Part shown: positions 35,662-47,450 of the stretch, piece after piece
Position numbering within the stretch: position 1 is the stretch's first letter
Layout: every line of letters begins with the position of its first letter
NCBI GenBank assembly: GCA_930367205.1
Contig: OV884011.1
Span: 115,007,866 to 115,071,865 of the forward strand
Reading direction: 5' to 3'
Length of the DNA: 64,000 nt
DNA from: Acanthosoma haemorrhoidale
Taxonomy: Eukaryota > Arthropoda > Insecta > Hemiptera > Acanthosomatidae
Made by a program: the position numbers and the translations under genes
Notes under the pieces: generated by a model
What the model was told of the DNA's origin: nothing
Seen by the model: the letters and a program-made list of their open reading frames with translations, nothing else
Databases searched by the model: none

Positions 35662-35966
35662 CAAAACCTTGTTTGTTTTTTGTTTTTTTCCATAGCACTC
35701 AAACTTATAAACCTTCTATACCATTTCTCAAAACCTTGTTTTTTTTTTTTTTTTTTTTTTTTTTTTCTTAGCTCTCAAACTTATAAAATAGGATGCGGGA
35801 AAATTATTTTGGGCTAATGAGTGCCTTTCACTAAGGGGAGTCCCCCATTTGAAGGGTGTATGAGAAGGATATAGGGTGTGGAATGCCTGAAGGAGGCGGG
35901 TGGATTCGGGAAGGTAGTGAGAGTCTACCGAGGGTGGAAAGTCTTGGAAAGGGTCAAAACCTTGTT
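35662..35966 (-). mobile_element. Two retroposons in one target site (triple target duplication)
   Basis: The 12-base string CAAAACCTTGTT occurs at 35662-35673, 35729-35740 and 35955-35966. Between the first two lies a 55-base unit, and between the second two a 214-base unit. Each starts (plus strand) with a T tract followed by C..TAGC.CTCAAACTTATAAA, so both are minus-strand insertions of one family, each with its own poly(A), the first strongly 5'-truncated. The longer unit aligns with the unit at 42931-43121. No pol III boxes or coding frame; it may be a SINE or LINE 3' ends. Confidence 0.85.
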
Positions 35967-36011
35967 CGGAAAAGGCAATTATTTTTGTATTTTTGAATCG
36001 AATTTGTTTAG

Positions 36012-36193
36012 CGGGATCGCCTCAAGTAGTATATTATTTTAATTCTAGGATAGGAGGCTGTACGAAAATTGAAAACCTTTTTCTTTTTTTTTTACCTAGT
36101 GTAGTGTACCTTACCTTTCGCCTATTAGACTTTCCAAAGACAGATTCAGGCTTAAGTAATTTATTTACGAGGACCTCGCCTAAGGATCAATAG
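36012..36193 (+). other. Unassigned open frame after an acceptor-like site
   Basis: After TTTGTTTAG (ending 36011) an open frame reads AGSPQVVYYFNSRIGGC and then turns into AT-rich low complexity. The YYFNSRIGGC stretch recalls a WW or Kunitz-type module by a few residues only. I do not assign a function. Confidence 0.2.
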
Positions 36194-36893
36194 ATTGCCA
36201 TAAATCTAATATAAACTTATAAGAAGATAAATATTGACAAATAAAATCAACTCAGACTTAGTGAATCCTACCGTTAGTACGTAAGGTTCGTGCATTCACC
36301 TCAATCTCGTACATAATAAATAAACGTGCAACGTACCTCAATTTGGGCAATTATTAAATAAATATTAATTAAATTAAACTTACTAATTAAAATTCTAATC
36401 AAAATCAATTGATGTTTGTGATCATTGCTTATTCCATAATCTAAAAATGATTTTTTCTTTGGAGTATTCACCGGTGTGGGTTAAACCTTAATAATTGATT
36501 AGAACAACTTTTTTTATACAGTTTTTATTATATTTATAATAAAAAATATAGGCAGTTAAAGTTGTTTTAATTAATTATGAAAATATAAGTATATTAGAAT
36601 AGTGGATTTTTCTCAGGTACAAAGTGAGGAGAATATCAAAACACCAGCAGCAATCATGAATTTTTTATGGTATATTGAAAATATTTTAAAGATACTAAAA
36701 GAAATTTCACCAAACGTAATACCTCCTTTGTCTAACTGTGAAACCAACCAGTCTGTTAAAATAGAACTCTCCTATTGACAATTCAACCTGGTTTTTTTTA
36801 CTACTATTTCTTTATCTCGGATAATAAATTCTCCAAAGCAATACGAAAATAATGCGGTATTCACTTTTAGATAAGATTAAAGTAGTCACTTAC
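36194..36893. other. AT-rich noncoding stretch
   Basis: No supported feature. Confidence 0.5.
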
Positions 36894-36951
36894 CGAAAAT
36901 CAAATGCGTCCAGTACATTTCTTAGTTGAAGCCGCCTGGCCGTTCCATGCC
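36894..36951 (-). CDS. Candidate 58-base internal exon, unidentified
   Basis: The minus strand shows a strong acceptor (CTTTTTAATTTCAG) and a strong donor (TTTCG followed by GTAAGTGA, at 36893). Of the three frames only one is open throughout, and it reads HGTARRLQLRNVLDAFDF (phase 2 at both ends). Composition is GC-rich within a very AT-rich neighbourhood. This is the best splice-signal pair in the window. I do not recognise the protein. Confidence 0.45.
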
Positions 36952-39900
36952 CTGAAATTAAAAAGTGACCAGTTGAAAAAAAAGACCAAAAAAACTTGTT
37001 CTGTTGTGCAATCCTTTTGCATGCAGGTAACGCTTAATCTCACTAAATATAGGTTATTACGTCTACGGCCATTAACCTAATAGCTATCTCAAAATCTGTT
37101 TTAGGAACGTCCGATTGTGTAAGAAGGCTTATAGCGGCACACCAGAAAACGGAAGGAACTATGCGAGGATATTTGCATGCAAGACGTATTATAATTATTA
37201 GTCCGAAGATTCAAGAAGTCATTCTTGAACCTTTTGACTAATAATTTGTTTTATTATAAGATATACACCCAACGACATTGATCAATCCAATATGTCTTCT
37301 AAATAAAATATTAAGGCATAAAATTCATAACAAGTTAAATAGCCTCACTTATTGGATAAACTTGAGATATAACAGTTTTAGTGTATTGAACAATCTATTA
37401 CTACCATTGTTTTCAATGAATGAATATTTGACCTATCGCAGTTTGATTTAATAACGCCCAAGTTTAATACTAAATCAGTCAATCCAAGGATTTATGCGGG
37501 CAGCAATTAATATTCAAAATACAAAGCAATGAGCTTTCTTCAGTGGTAAAAGCAAAGATATAGAGCAGCCCAGCTTAAAAAAAGCAGACAGAAGATCCAA
37601 AAAATTACTAGTGGGCGAAAAAGCCCTCTCTGAAAATACGGTAGTGCGAGATGACAGAAAATGTCAGATCGTTGGTAGTTTCTATGCCTTGCAAATATGT
37701 TTTTGTGGCTTTGGACGAAAGTTTCTTAAACCTTAACAGAATCAAAGTTATAATATTGTGTTTTTTATTTGGATGTGCATTTCGTTTGTTAATGATATAC
37801 AGATTGTTTATTAATTCATTTCCTTAATTCTTCTTTGAAATATGCTTCAATGAGTATTACTACTATTTTGTGCTAGTGAATAAAGCAATAAGTCCCGTTT
37901 CAATTAGAACCTTCTTTGTCCAGTTATTATAAGTATGGGTTAAATTTAATTTTAATTGCCGATGACACTCAAGTGTTTTTCGAGACGTCGATATAAAAGA
38001 CAAAATAACAATCACATTGACGATAACGAAAGGTTAGGTCAGATGTTATTTCCAAATAAAATTTATAATTTAATGGTTGACGATTGTTGAACCTTGTTTG
38101 ACCAAAGAATAGTCGAATTGTAGTCGAAAGATGACTGACTTCGGTACAGGTGGACGATTGAAGTAGCTTGAGTACGTCTTTGGCGATAGCGGGCAGCCGA
38201 TAGTTCATTTGAATGTGATTCGCAATTGATAATTGATTATATTAATAATCCTCCATCTTGTTGTGCTGTCCTCAATCAGCTGTATATAATATAACGCGAC
38301 CGAGAAGCTGTTCATAAGAAAGGAAATTATGAACGCTACCACCGTCATTATGTCGGGACACACTTGTAGCAGCTCAAAGCTGAACTATGACAACCCTTCT
38401 GTTGAGAACTGACTAATGTTCGACTGGAAAATATGGTTTTGTTTTCATGAACTTTGGTTCCTGGAGTCCTTGACGAAACACCTGATTAAATATTTTATTG
38501 AATAACCGACGTAGTAAAAGTGATAAATTGAAAAATATTCGATATCGCAAATTGCAATTTATTTTTTAATCATATTTTCTATCAATTTATCAAATAACTC
38601 TGATTGAAAGTATTATTTTTTTTATGACGAATTAAATTTAGTGAGATTATATTGAATTATAATTAACGATTGACATCAATTGAAAATTTTCTTTTTCTGT
38701 CTGGGAATTTTTGACTAACCTTATTCTCTTTCGTTTGTGATGATTTTATTTCGTATTTTGCATATTTAGAAAATTTACTGCTTACTAACTAGAAAACTTC
38801 TCCATAAGTTTTAAATTTTGATTTGGATTAACTCGAGATTTATATGTTGTTAGGTCAGATGCACAGCAATAAAGTTTAAAGACACATAAGAAGAAATTAA
38901 TTATAATTATAAAAATAGAGGTTATATTATACTAGATGCATTTTATTAGAAATACTTTTAAAAAAGTTTAGACATATTCATTCAAATATTCACATGTGGT
39001 ATTCATACCTGACCATATTCATCAATGATATTCGTAACAAATGTGAAAATTGACATACCAAAGCTAGGTAGAAACCTACTCTTTTTTTCCTCTGTGCCTT
39101 CGTTCCACCAGTGCGGTGAAATTATCTCTTATTCACTTTCTCATTTGAAGTAATTATCGGGATATAGTCTTTTTAATCACTTCCTGTAAATTAGAGAGAC
39201 ACATATGCTAAATTTGCTTACTAGTTCGGAACCGCCAATTTAACGCTTTCAAAACAGAAGGAAGTACACGAAAGAGAATGTTAATTTATTTCCATTGACT
39301 TTACTATATTTAATTAATACAATTAACTTATAAAATTAAGTACAATTAGACCAATTGAAAGAATAATCTCAAAATCAGCAACCTCCATATTCACTTTCTA
39401 GTTTACTAGTGGGAGTATTCTTCATATTCCATGGATCTCACATATAAGGAACGAAAACAAGACTCGTGAATCTGTTTCCAACAAAAAAAGGTCATTACTG
39501 GATAAACCCAATCGTATTAACCAATTTTTTTTTAATCTTAGTTGATCGTTCAAACAACTCAGGTTTGACAAACAACTGATAGTTTTCATTTTTCTACCAC
39601 GGTATTCTAGTGAACGAATTATTTTATGATTTATTTTTAAAAACTAACAATAGGTGGTACATGATTTTTTTAATATGATCTGTTTTTTTTCGTTACTAGG
39701 TACGCTTAATGCAAGTCAAATCAAGGGCCAAAGATCCTAGGTTTTTGTTTTTCATAATGATAGACTATTTTGTGTAATTTATGAAATGCAGTCGGTTTCT
39801 GCCCACAATTTAATTGATGTATCAAAATGGCTGGCATACAGAACTGTGTTTTATCAAACAAAATTTTCACTACCTGGAACCAGAAAAAATGAAAAAAATA

Positions 39901-40260
39901 CTAAAATTAAATACATTTCGGAAATTTCCGAATTTTCACTGTAAAAATACATTGTTTTTGTAATTCTGCCCTCTCCTTCAAATGAGTCTGCGTATGGAGC
40001 AAGAGGAGACATTTTGTAAATATTGTTCATTGTATTTGATCATCTCTTTGTAAAAAATGTTAAATAAAAAGGGTACAAAAAACACATATTGATATTTTCA
40101 TATTATATTTTCATTTCCTTAGCACCACACCCTTAAATTATGTTTATTTTAATTGAATTTTTATATTACGACGTTAAATCCTCAACCCCATTTCATGATA
40201 TTAAATGTCATACGTACGTAATGAATAATTTTTTTTTTGCACTATTTTTCTTTTGAAAAT
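36952..40260. other. AT-rich noncoding stretch
   Basis: No supported gene. The minus-strand frame at 37969-38208 has mixed composition and reads AIAKDVLKLLQSS but has no identifiable domain or matching splice signals. Confidence 0.45.
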
Positions 40261-40268
40261 TCATTTAG

Positions 40269-40330
40269 ATCTTGGAATGAAATTTGTGCCAGTGGAAAAA
40301 GTTCCTTCTAAGGAGCAGCTTGTAATCGTG
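40269..40330 (+). CDS. Weak candidate exon, unidentified
   Basis: After the acceptor-like TTGAAAATTCATTTAG (ending 40268) the frame reads LGMKFVPVEKVPSKEQL and then becomes hydrophobic low complexity. A possible donor, CTT followed by GTAATC at about 40321, is poor. It lies 30 bases from the hAT-like MITE. Confidence 0.2.
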
Positions 40331-40355
40331 ATTATTTTGCTATTTTATCTTAAGG

Positions 40356-40849
40356 CAGTTGCGTACCTAGTAAGGAGGGTAGCGATGGGCCCCGTCCGGG
40401 CAACATTTTTGAAAACATTCTTGTGTAAATTATACAAAAATAAAATGTAATAAAGTTTTAATCATCATAATAGATGATTGTGATAAGCATGCAATTTAAC
40501 ATAAATGTGTGCTGACCCAGACTTGACGTTGACATTTTTACACTTAATCAGTGAAAAAAGAAAACACGTGCGCTGTAATTTCAAATCAGTGACGGTCACA
40601 TAAACATAAGTCAACTGCTATACTTTCCATAGAAAAACTACTAATAGATGAAACAAATTCTGACGATGCCATTCAAGACTTTTCTAATATGAAAGCAAAG
40701 AAAAAAAACACGCTAACATTTTATCATTATGTGTGCGCTAATCTGATTAATCAAAAGAAATTGTTAATAACGAATCTTGACTTTTATTGCCTTAGAAAGG
40801 GCGGCGAATTGGGACCGCCAAGATGGTAAAAACTCCAGGTACGCGACTG
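40356..40849. mobile_element. hAT-like nonautonomous element, copy 2
   Basis: Terminal inverted repeats CAGTTGCGTACCTAG (40356-40370) and CCAGGTACGCGACTG (40835-40849) match at 13 of 15 positions. The left flank is TCTTAAGG; the right flank is TCTTACTTAAGG, an 8-bp target duplication with a 4-base CTTA slip. The interior aligns with 6500-7070. No transposase frame. TIR form and 8-bp duplication point to the hAT superfamily. Confidence 0.7.
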
Positions 40850-42829
40850 TCTTACTTAAGGTTGATACTGACTCGTACAGATGGGGGGCTAATGGACTGC
40901 AAGTAATCGAGAATTTAACTGTCTAGAGAATCAGATTGATATTGGGTTACTGCTGAACCATGTATACTATCAGGGATCAAATCGTGGTATTTGTAAGTAG
41001 TAAGAATAAATTATAACGAATCGTTTCGGGGCTGCTGCGGTAGGACAAGCTAGCAGGCAGTAGTAAGCAAGCTAGTAGGACAAGCAAAACGTAGGTTTCA
41101 GTTAGCCTGAACTATAGCACGGAGTGAATGCAATTCTCAGCTAGGTGAAACCATTATTCTCACCCACTTCTGTTCGATATAATATAATTTGATGCTAAAC
41201 TCAAGAATAACGAGGTATATTTTCCCGAATTTGCCAGTTAGTCAATTAAAGGCTCACATATGGGTGGACAGCTCTGTATAAATTGTTTAATCCTAATGAA
41301 ATTATCAGTTATATAACTAGCATGACGGTTTAGTGTACCGGTTGATAACTCAGCGCCACTAACCACGGTACCTATGGAGCCCCCACCCCCAGCCTCCTAT
41401 TGAGCAGTTTAATTTTAATTTGATAATAATAAAACTGTTTACTTATTTCTACTAAGCACAATTCCAAAATAATTACTAAAGGTCCATTTTCTTTGTTGAC
41501 TGCTGCTTACGTTCAACATATACAAAATCCATCTAAAATCAGTTTACTTACATTAACATACATAAATTTATTATTGGAAAAAATTGTGTGATGCACACAA
41601 TTAAGGGTTTCGTTAGAATTGGGAAAACGGTTTTATTAATTGTTTAAATTACTTTTAGGTAAGTAAACGAAAGTCCCGACTCGTAACAGATATAAGTTAT
41701 CAGGACGTTTTGGCATTTAATTTGTAATATGATAAAAAAATATTAATTTTTTAATTCTAAACAATTGATTAATTATTGCCTCTTCATTATCTTGGGTTCT
41801 TGGGGAATTAAGTAACACCTTCAAGAAAAATAGCCATCATCTGTATGAAACTGCTATTGTAATTAAATTGTGTATACACATTTATGACACTTTATATAAT
41901 AACGTAATTATAGTCCACCTAAGGACCAATATTATTTATCAGGATGATGAGATATTTTACTTAAAACAATACAAAATAATTTTTTTTATTACTATTTAGC
42001 AATTGATTAATTAAGACACTCAATTATGTTCTACGGAGATATATATATTTTTTAATTTGCCACTACCAAATGGGATCTACTTGTAAAATTTCATTTCTCT
42101 AGCAAGAAAAAAAGACTCACAAACAGCAGCCAGTAAGACAGACGAACGGGTGAAAATGGTTTTCAAAAAACCAACGAAACACTACAAATTAAGTGTCTGA
42201 AAAAAAAAAAAACTGTTATAATTTCAAACTTTTCGAAGAAAGAAAGGTAAGAGGTGAGACAAAGATCCTTGAAGATGAATGCGAATACACGATGACTGGT
42301 CACTGATCTTGCTGACTGTTCACAGTCAAGATGACCTCGTCTTCTTTCTTCAATCGCTGCTAGGCTGAAGAAGACTAACAGAACGAATCGTGTATAATGG
42401 TTCTTCTGGTATGGAATAATCTGCTGCAAACCACAAGGCTTATTAGTGTACTACTTGATGTGTTGAATAGTGTCAGTTTAGAATGCAATTCAACCCGAAC
42501 AGTAATGACACCAAACAGTGAGCAAAATATCAAATAATAATAAACATTCAAGGAATCGTTAAGATCTAGTACTCCTGTAGAGTTTAAGTAAGTTATGTAA
42601 GAAAAACCAGTATTCGGTCAGTTTGTAGTCAACATTGGAACGTTAAGTGTTCATTCAAGGAGTTACAACCTTACGTACTATTCCAAATAAAAAGAAATAC
42701 GAACCAGTCAGTCAGGTATTAAATCGTTTGATGGTTAAGGTTTTCGAATCCATTGATTTACAAACAAACATTACGTCACTAATAGTAACTGCTATTAACA
42801 AAAGTAATGATTCTTGTAATTAACTGGTA
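40850..42829. other. Noncoding stretch, with a possible recursive splice site
   Basis: No supported gene. A GC-richer patch at 41330-41400 is unassigned. At 41651-41664, ACTTTTAG is followed at once by GTAAGT. Confidence 0.45.
41643..41664 (+). promoter_or_regulatory. Candidate zero-length exon (recursive splice site)
   Basis: TTTAAATTACTTTTAG is directly followed by GTAAGTAA (junction 41658/41659): a branch/pyrimidine region, a 3' splice site and a consensus 5' splice site with nothing between. Such sites divide very long introns in insects. A chance match is possible in AT-rich DNA. Confidence 0.3.
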
Positions 42830-43345
42830 GATATGAAGCTGTTACCACCTTAGCAGGTCTCTCTACCAGTTTCGCTTGAATGATCGTGGGCAGAATGGTG
42901 GACAAGAGGGTCTGTGAGAGGGTTGGGATGTTTTTTTTTTGTTTTTTTCTAAGCTCTCTAGTTAGAATTTTAGGATGAGGGAGAAATATAAAATATTTAG
43001 GGTGATCGGATCCTTGAACTAGGAGGACCTGCTTGAAGGTGGTGTGAGAGGAGTAAGGAGTGTGGGAATCCTCGGTGGAGGTTGATTGTTACGGTACAGT
43101 GGTGAGAGTCCACTGGTGGCTGGGATGTCCTTTTTTTTTTTTTTTTTTCTTCATAGCCCTTTTAAATTTACAGATAATTATATATAATTATAGATCCTCA
43201 GGTGAATCTATGGGATGTCCTTGTTTGTTAGTATGAAGTTTAGTGTAGTGTTCTCTGATAGGAATATCGAGTATATAGTTGATTGTGTTGAGATCTGTTG
43301 GAAACGTACACCGATTAGCCAGTGATGTGACGAAGCATTATAGAT
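42830..43345 (-). pseudogene. Jockey-like LINE ORF2 C terminus, interrupted by two retroposons
   Basis: Minus-strand reading: DLNTINYILDIPIREHYTKL up to QGHP at 43212-43220, then 281 bases of insertion, then NPLTDPLVHHSAHDHSSETG ending in a stop at about 42853. Removing the insertions and two of the three target-site copies leaves a continuous frame through the HPNPL motif typical of jockey ORF2 C termini. The family differs from the 13121 LINE, which ends RRLKRQWPR.LL. Confidence 0.7.
42925..43220 (-). mobile_element. Two retroposons in one target site inside LINE ORF2
   Basis: The target string GGGATG(TCC) occurs at 42925-42930, 43122-43130 and 43212-43220. Unit 1 (42931-43121) begins T10-G-T7 then CTAAGCTCTC and aligns along most of its length with 35741-35954 (GAAGG.TG..TGAGA.GA, GGTG..GAGTC.AC). 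Unit 2 (43131-43211) begins T18 then CTTCATAGCCC, a diverged or different 3' end. Both are minus-oriented with separate poly(A) tracts. Confidence 0.85.
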
Positions 43346-45097
43346 TGACTGTGAACTGATATTTGAAAATTAAAACAATTTCTGCTTTTTTTCGAAAAGT
43401 AACACATGTCCTTTCTTCTTTGGATTGTCGAGGTAAACATACCGCGATTAAGTGGTGCAGGTTTGCAAGATAGAATCAAAATACGGCGAAGAATGACTAT
43501 GGTATCAATTAATACGGTAATGTCACAAAATGTTTCTTGTGCAGCTTCTTGCTGAGAAATGGTGAATGATTTATTGCTTGGTCTAGACTAGCAGCGAACT
43601 GATAACGCTATTTATTACTTAGCATTCCGGAAATATGAATATTTTCTGAAGCTGAATGATCCGTACACCAAAAAATGAGAGACAATCAGAAGTGCAGAAT
43701 GAATCGTTGTTTAATCAAAAAAATTATATCAAATTTAATAAATTAAATACGAAGCATATATAGCACAGACATTAAAAATGAAGACCCCCACGTGTTCATT
43801 GATGGGAATATTTATAGTTGGAACATAATATTAACCACGGAGCCATCCATACATTCTCAGATAATCGCTACAACTGATAATATGTGATGTATCTAGATGA
43901 TATGTTTGAGTAACAAATTTAAGCCTAAAGATATTGAGAATCCCATGTTTTACTCACTAAAGTGTGCCCTCATTTGTAACGGCTTTAGCTCCCGGTAAGG
44001 ATAATTACCAAATCTGTAACGAAGGGTCCCTACTTTCGAAGGTACTAGGCAATTGTCTTTTGCCAGTCTCTTTTCAACGATAGTTGTAGAATCCGTTTAA
44101 TTGATCTGATATTTAGTGATAATGTCTCAGTACAATAAAACAAAGTACGAAAATGACAGATGAAAGTCTGTCCTGTTTTGCTTAATAAGATTTTTTAACT
44201 ACCAGTTCTCATCAGGGTTAACGGCACTTAAACAACGGCAATGCAAAAGAATTACAATGATATAAAAATAATTATAACCAACTGGATTCCTTATAAATAC
44301 TTACAATTTTTAAAATAGCTCATTTAATTATAATTATTACTGAATTAATAATAATGCGTACCAAAAGAGTCAACGTACAAACAAGATCCCTATTTAATGT
44401 TGGATTTTATTACTTTAATTATGCGTTGCACTAAAGCCTTTCTAAATGATCTGCACAGGAATACTATTAGTATATATAATTTTTGGGTTTACAGTTCCTA
44501 ATTATTTTTCAATTTTTACAGTTTGTCTGTTGTTGATCTCAGGACTGTGTGTGATTTCTTAAAAACACTTATCCTATACATTATTTTATAGCCATATACT
44601 TGGTATATATAATTGGCACTTCCCTGCAATCTAATTTGTGTAAACATTTTCTTTTAACAAATGAACTGAGTTGAAACCAAAGCATTCCCTTCCACTTATA
44701 AATCTAGTGATACTAAAATAATCGACTCGTTCTGTAAAAGAAAATGTTTAGACAAATTGGATTGCAGAAGTGCCGGATTCGTTATTTGGCGTCAGAATAA
44801 TTATTAATAAGAATTAGAAGTGAAATCTGAGTGAGAAAATTGCGTACATCGGACACAGTCCTGAGGATGCCTGAATAGACAAATAAATATTCGGAGAGAC
44901 TTTTTTCGTCATTATTTCGAAATACAATCGTCTCTTATTTAAGTGTTCACCTGTTAGAATAGTTAGAATGGGTACGGAGATTTTTAGACACACGCTATAG
45001 TTCAGTACTACAATCAAAAATATCCCGACATATTGAAGAATAGTAAGGACAGATAAATAAAAAGACGAATGATCGAAAATGGTCGTTCTACTCACCA
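43346..45097. other. AT-rich noncoding stretch
   Basis: No supported feature. The minus-strand frame at 44814-45098 is hydrophobic and AT-driven. Confidence 0.45.
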
Positions 45098-45580
45098 TAG
45101 CCGATGAGTTCTATTCGTGGCTATTATCTGAAGATCTGTTCCGCCTAAGGTCTCGTCCCATTGTCAGGTCCTGCTGGAGCCTCCAGGCCGTGCCATTCCT
45201 TGCGATATCCGTTCTCAGACGTGAGACTGTGGTGTCCTCCACTCGTGAGACCAATGTGCGTACAGGGCGTCTGGTTATCCGACAATGACAGCTCACAGCC
45301 TGTAAGGGCATTAGCAGCCGCTATGAAGAAATAACTTCGCCTCAGCGAAAGTAGAGTGGTCCAGCAATAGGTGAAAGTCTTCAACATATAATAGCCAAGC
45401 CGATTTGTACGTGGAGGAATTCCCGCCTCCATTATCCAATCCAATATCATATCGCAACATTTGTCTAGTGAGCCCCCTCCATTTCTGAATTTGATTTTTC
45501 GGAGAGACGAGTTTGATAAACGCATGATTTCCGCCCCGGACATCGTAATCCCACCGGTAATATTGTAGCATATTATCATA
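45098..45580 (-). CDS. Unidentified coding-like island, possibly two exons
   Basis: GC-rich compared with its flanks. One minus-strand frame (45571-45311) reads WDYDVRGGNHAFIKLVSPKN... and ...DHSTFAEAKLFLHSGC. A good acceptor, TTATTTCTTCATAG, then opens another frame that runs through VRTLVSRVEDTTVSRLRTDI and GRDLRRNRSS to a stop near 45111. A donor-like CTATG followed by GTGAGTAG lies at about 45097. A third frame (45145-45579) is also long, so the true frame is uncertain. No domain is recognised. It may be exons of a host gene or a transposon gene. Confidence 0.3.
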
Positions 45581-45719
45581 GCATAGAAATAATCGATTAA
45601 AAAAATTAATTAGGCAGTCTATACTCCCATTCTGAAGTGCTTGGAATGATTATAATATCAGCGGTTTCATACCAACAGTGATTTTTTGTGTGTGTTTCTT
45701 TATGTATTTTTTTGAACTT

Positions 45720-45895
45720 GCTATTACCGTGACTTGGGGGGCCCCTGGGCTGTTTGTAAATATTGTATGAATGTGTGAGCGAATAATGAATTGTAAATAT
45801 GGTATGAATGAAAACACTTATCTCAATTATTTATTGCCTATTAAGTAAAGGCAGATTGTAATTTCATCATAATAAAGTTGTCGATTAAGCTATTA
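45720..45895 (+). mobile_element. LINE 3'-tail insertion with 7-bp target duplication
   Basis: GCTATTA at 45720-45726 and 45889-45895 brackets about 160 bases that match the 14640-14790 tail: GGGCTGTTTGTAAATATTG, ATTGTAAATATGGTATGAATG, GGCAGATTGTAATTTCATCATAATAAAG. It starts at GTGACTTGGGGGGCC, nearly the same point as the copy at 62210. Confidence 0.75.
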
Positions 45896-47450
45896 AAAAG
45901 TCAGACACCGTCAATATTAGCAATATTCTGAGCAAATGAAAATGGCCGTATAAATTTGCGAAATCACTTGCTGAATAGAAATACAAACTTGTGGGTCAGT
46001 CAAATTGGACGTTATTTATTTAATTCGTGGTCTGTTTATTTACTTGCCAATCCTCAAATGATCACATATGAATGCCGGCGTACACTATCAAATAATTCAT
46101 TTTCATCGACTAACAATGCACAACCTGGAGTCTGATATTCCTAGCGTTCAGTTCAAGCGTTGAGAACAAATCGCGTCTGTATTTGTTTGAAATACTGCTT
46201 TGCAAGTTTGATATATGAGGGTTTACTGTTTTCTATTTCCTCAGTTACTAAGTGATTATCAAGGTCGTGCTATGGAAATGGCAACATGACATGGTATCGA
46301 TTGGAGCTGTGTTTAAGCGAATTAAGTCTTTTTTCTTCGAGTTTAAAAACCTGTATTTACCCATCGCTATCCAGAAGTTTAGGACTCGATCAGAAAATTA
46401 TTTTAGTAATTTTTTTAATTTTTGTAAAGAAAAGGTACTGGGACCATTGCCTCTTCCAGTTGAAGTATAAGACGTTAAACTAGACTGTTATTTTAAGGCT
46501 TTAATAGAAGTTTTTACTAAATGACATATCACCGCTCCTCATGGTTTTGGACGATGTGTGGTACCCTTTGATTTTTATAAATCGTTATCCAAGACAGTAT
46601 CAGGTCTCCCGAGTAACTATAAAGGAGAAGGGAGGCACATCTTTATGGAAAATCCCAAGGCACAGTTATTATAACATGATATCCTCAATTCATAATAATA
46701 TCAAGCTCAACATAGCTTTCAATAAAGTTTTTAATAAATGACACAACTAAGTAACTATAGTTTAAAATGCTTTGGAGCCACCTCTTTAATATCCACCGAA
46801 CGAATTTCTTCGACTACTGCCATCCCGCACGATCACTCTTTACTGCATGACCGCAAACCATAATTTTATCTTAAGATATTCCTCTTCAATTTGGTCTTAC
46901 CCCTCTCAACCAGTTACCGGTGAATCTCCGCATCTCTTTTCCCAACAGGTTAGCTTGGAACTCAATATCTCCCGTATCGTACATTTATAGGAGGAAGGGT
47001 TTCTGGAACATTGAGATGCTATACAGCGTATGACCATTCTTAAAATATCTGACAGAAGAACAAGTTACGACAGTACATTTCTAATGCCTGCTATCAAAGT
47101 GAAAGCGTGGTTAACTTCGGTTGTTCTACGATGTCGATATCTGTGTTTAGTATTAGTGGTGGAATGTCTTTATATTTAATTAAATATATATGCTTCTTAT
47201 GAGTTCGAACTAAAAATTACACTCTCAGTACTGTCTTACTCAATGTGACTAATACACATTTGAAAACTATAAAACCTGTTTTCGTCAAGCTATGCTTTGA
47301 TTTTTTGTAGTGATAGTTCATAACTTCATTTGAATTTTAATATGTAACGGTACTCTGACTAAAAAACAAATTGATAAAATATCACTTCTCTGACAATATC
47401 AATAAAAGGCTTACGAAACATATTAGTAATGTCCTCATTAAATTATTAGA
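45896..47450. other. AT-rich noncoding stretch
   Basis: No supported feature. Two overlapping plus-strand frames at 46252-46483 are Phe/Leu-rich low complexity. Confidence 0.5.

Noticed and set aside
36012..36193. Possible WW or Kunitz domain (YYFNSRIGGC)
   Set aside because: About ten residues of resemblance without the defining Trp/Pro or Cys pattern.
44814..45098. 94-codon hydrophobic minus-strand frame as a membrane protein
   Set aside because: Composition is that of translated AT-rich DNA, with no splice or domain support.
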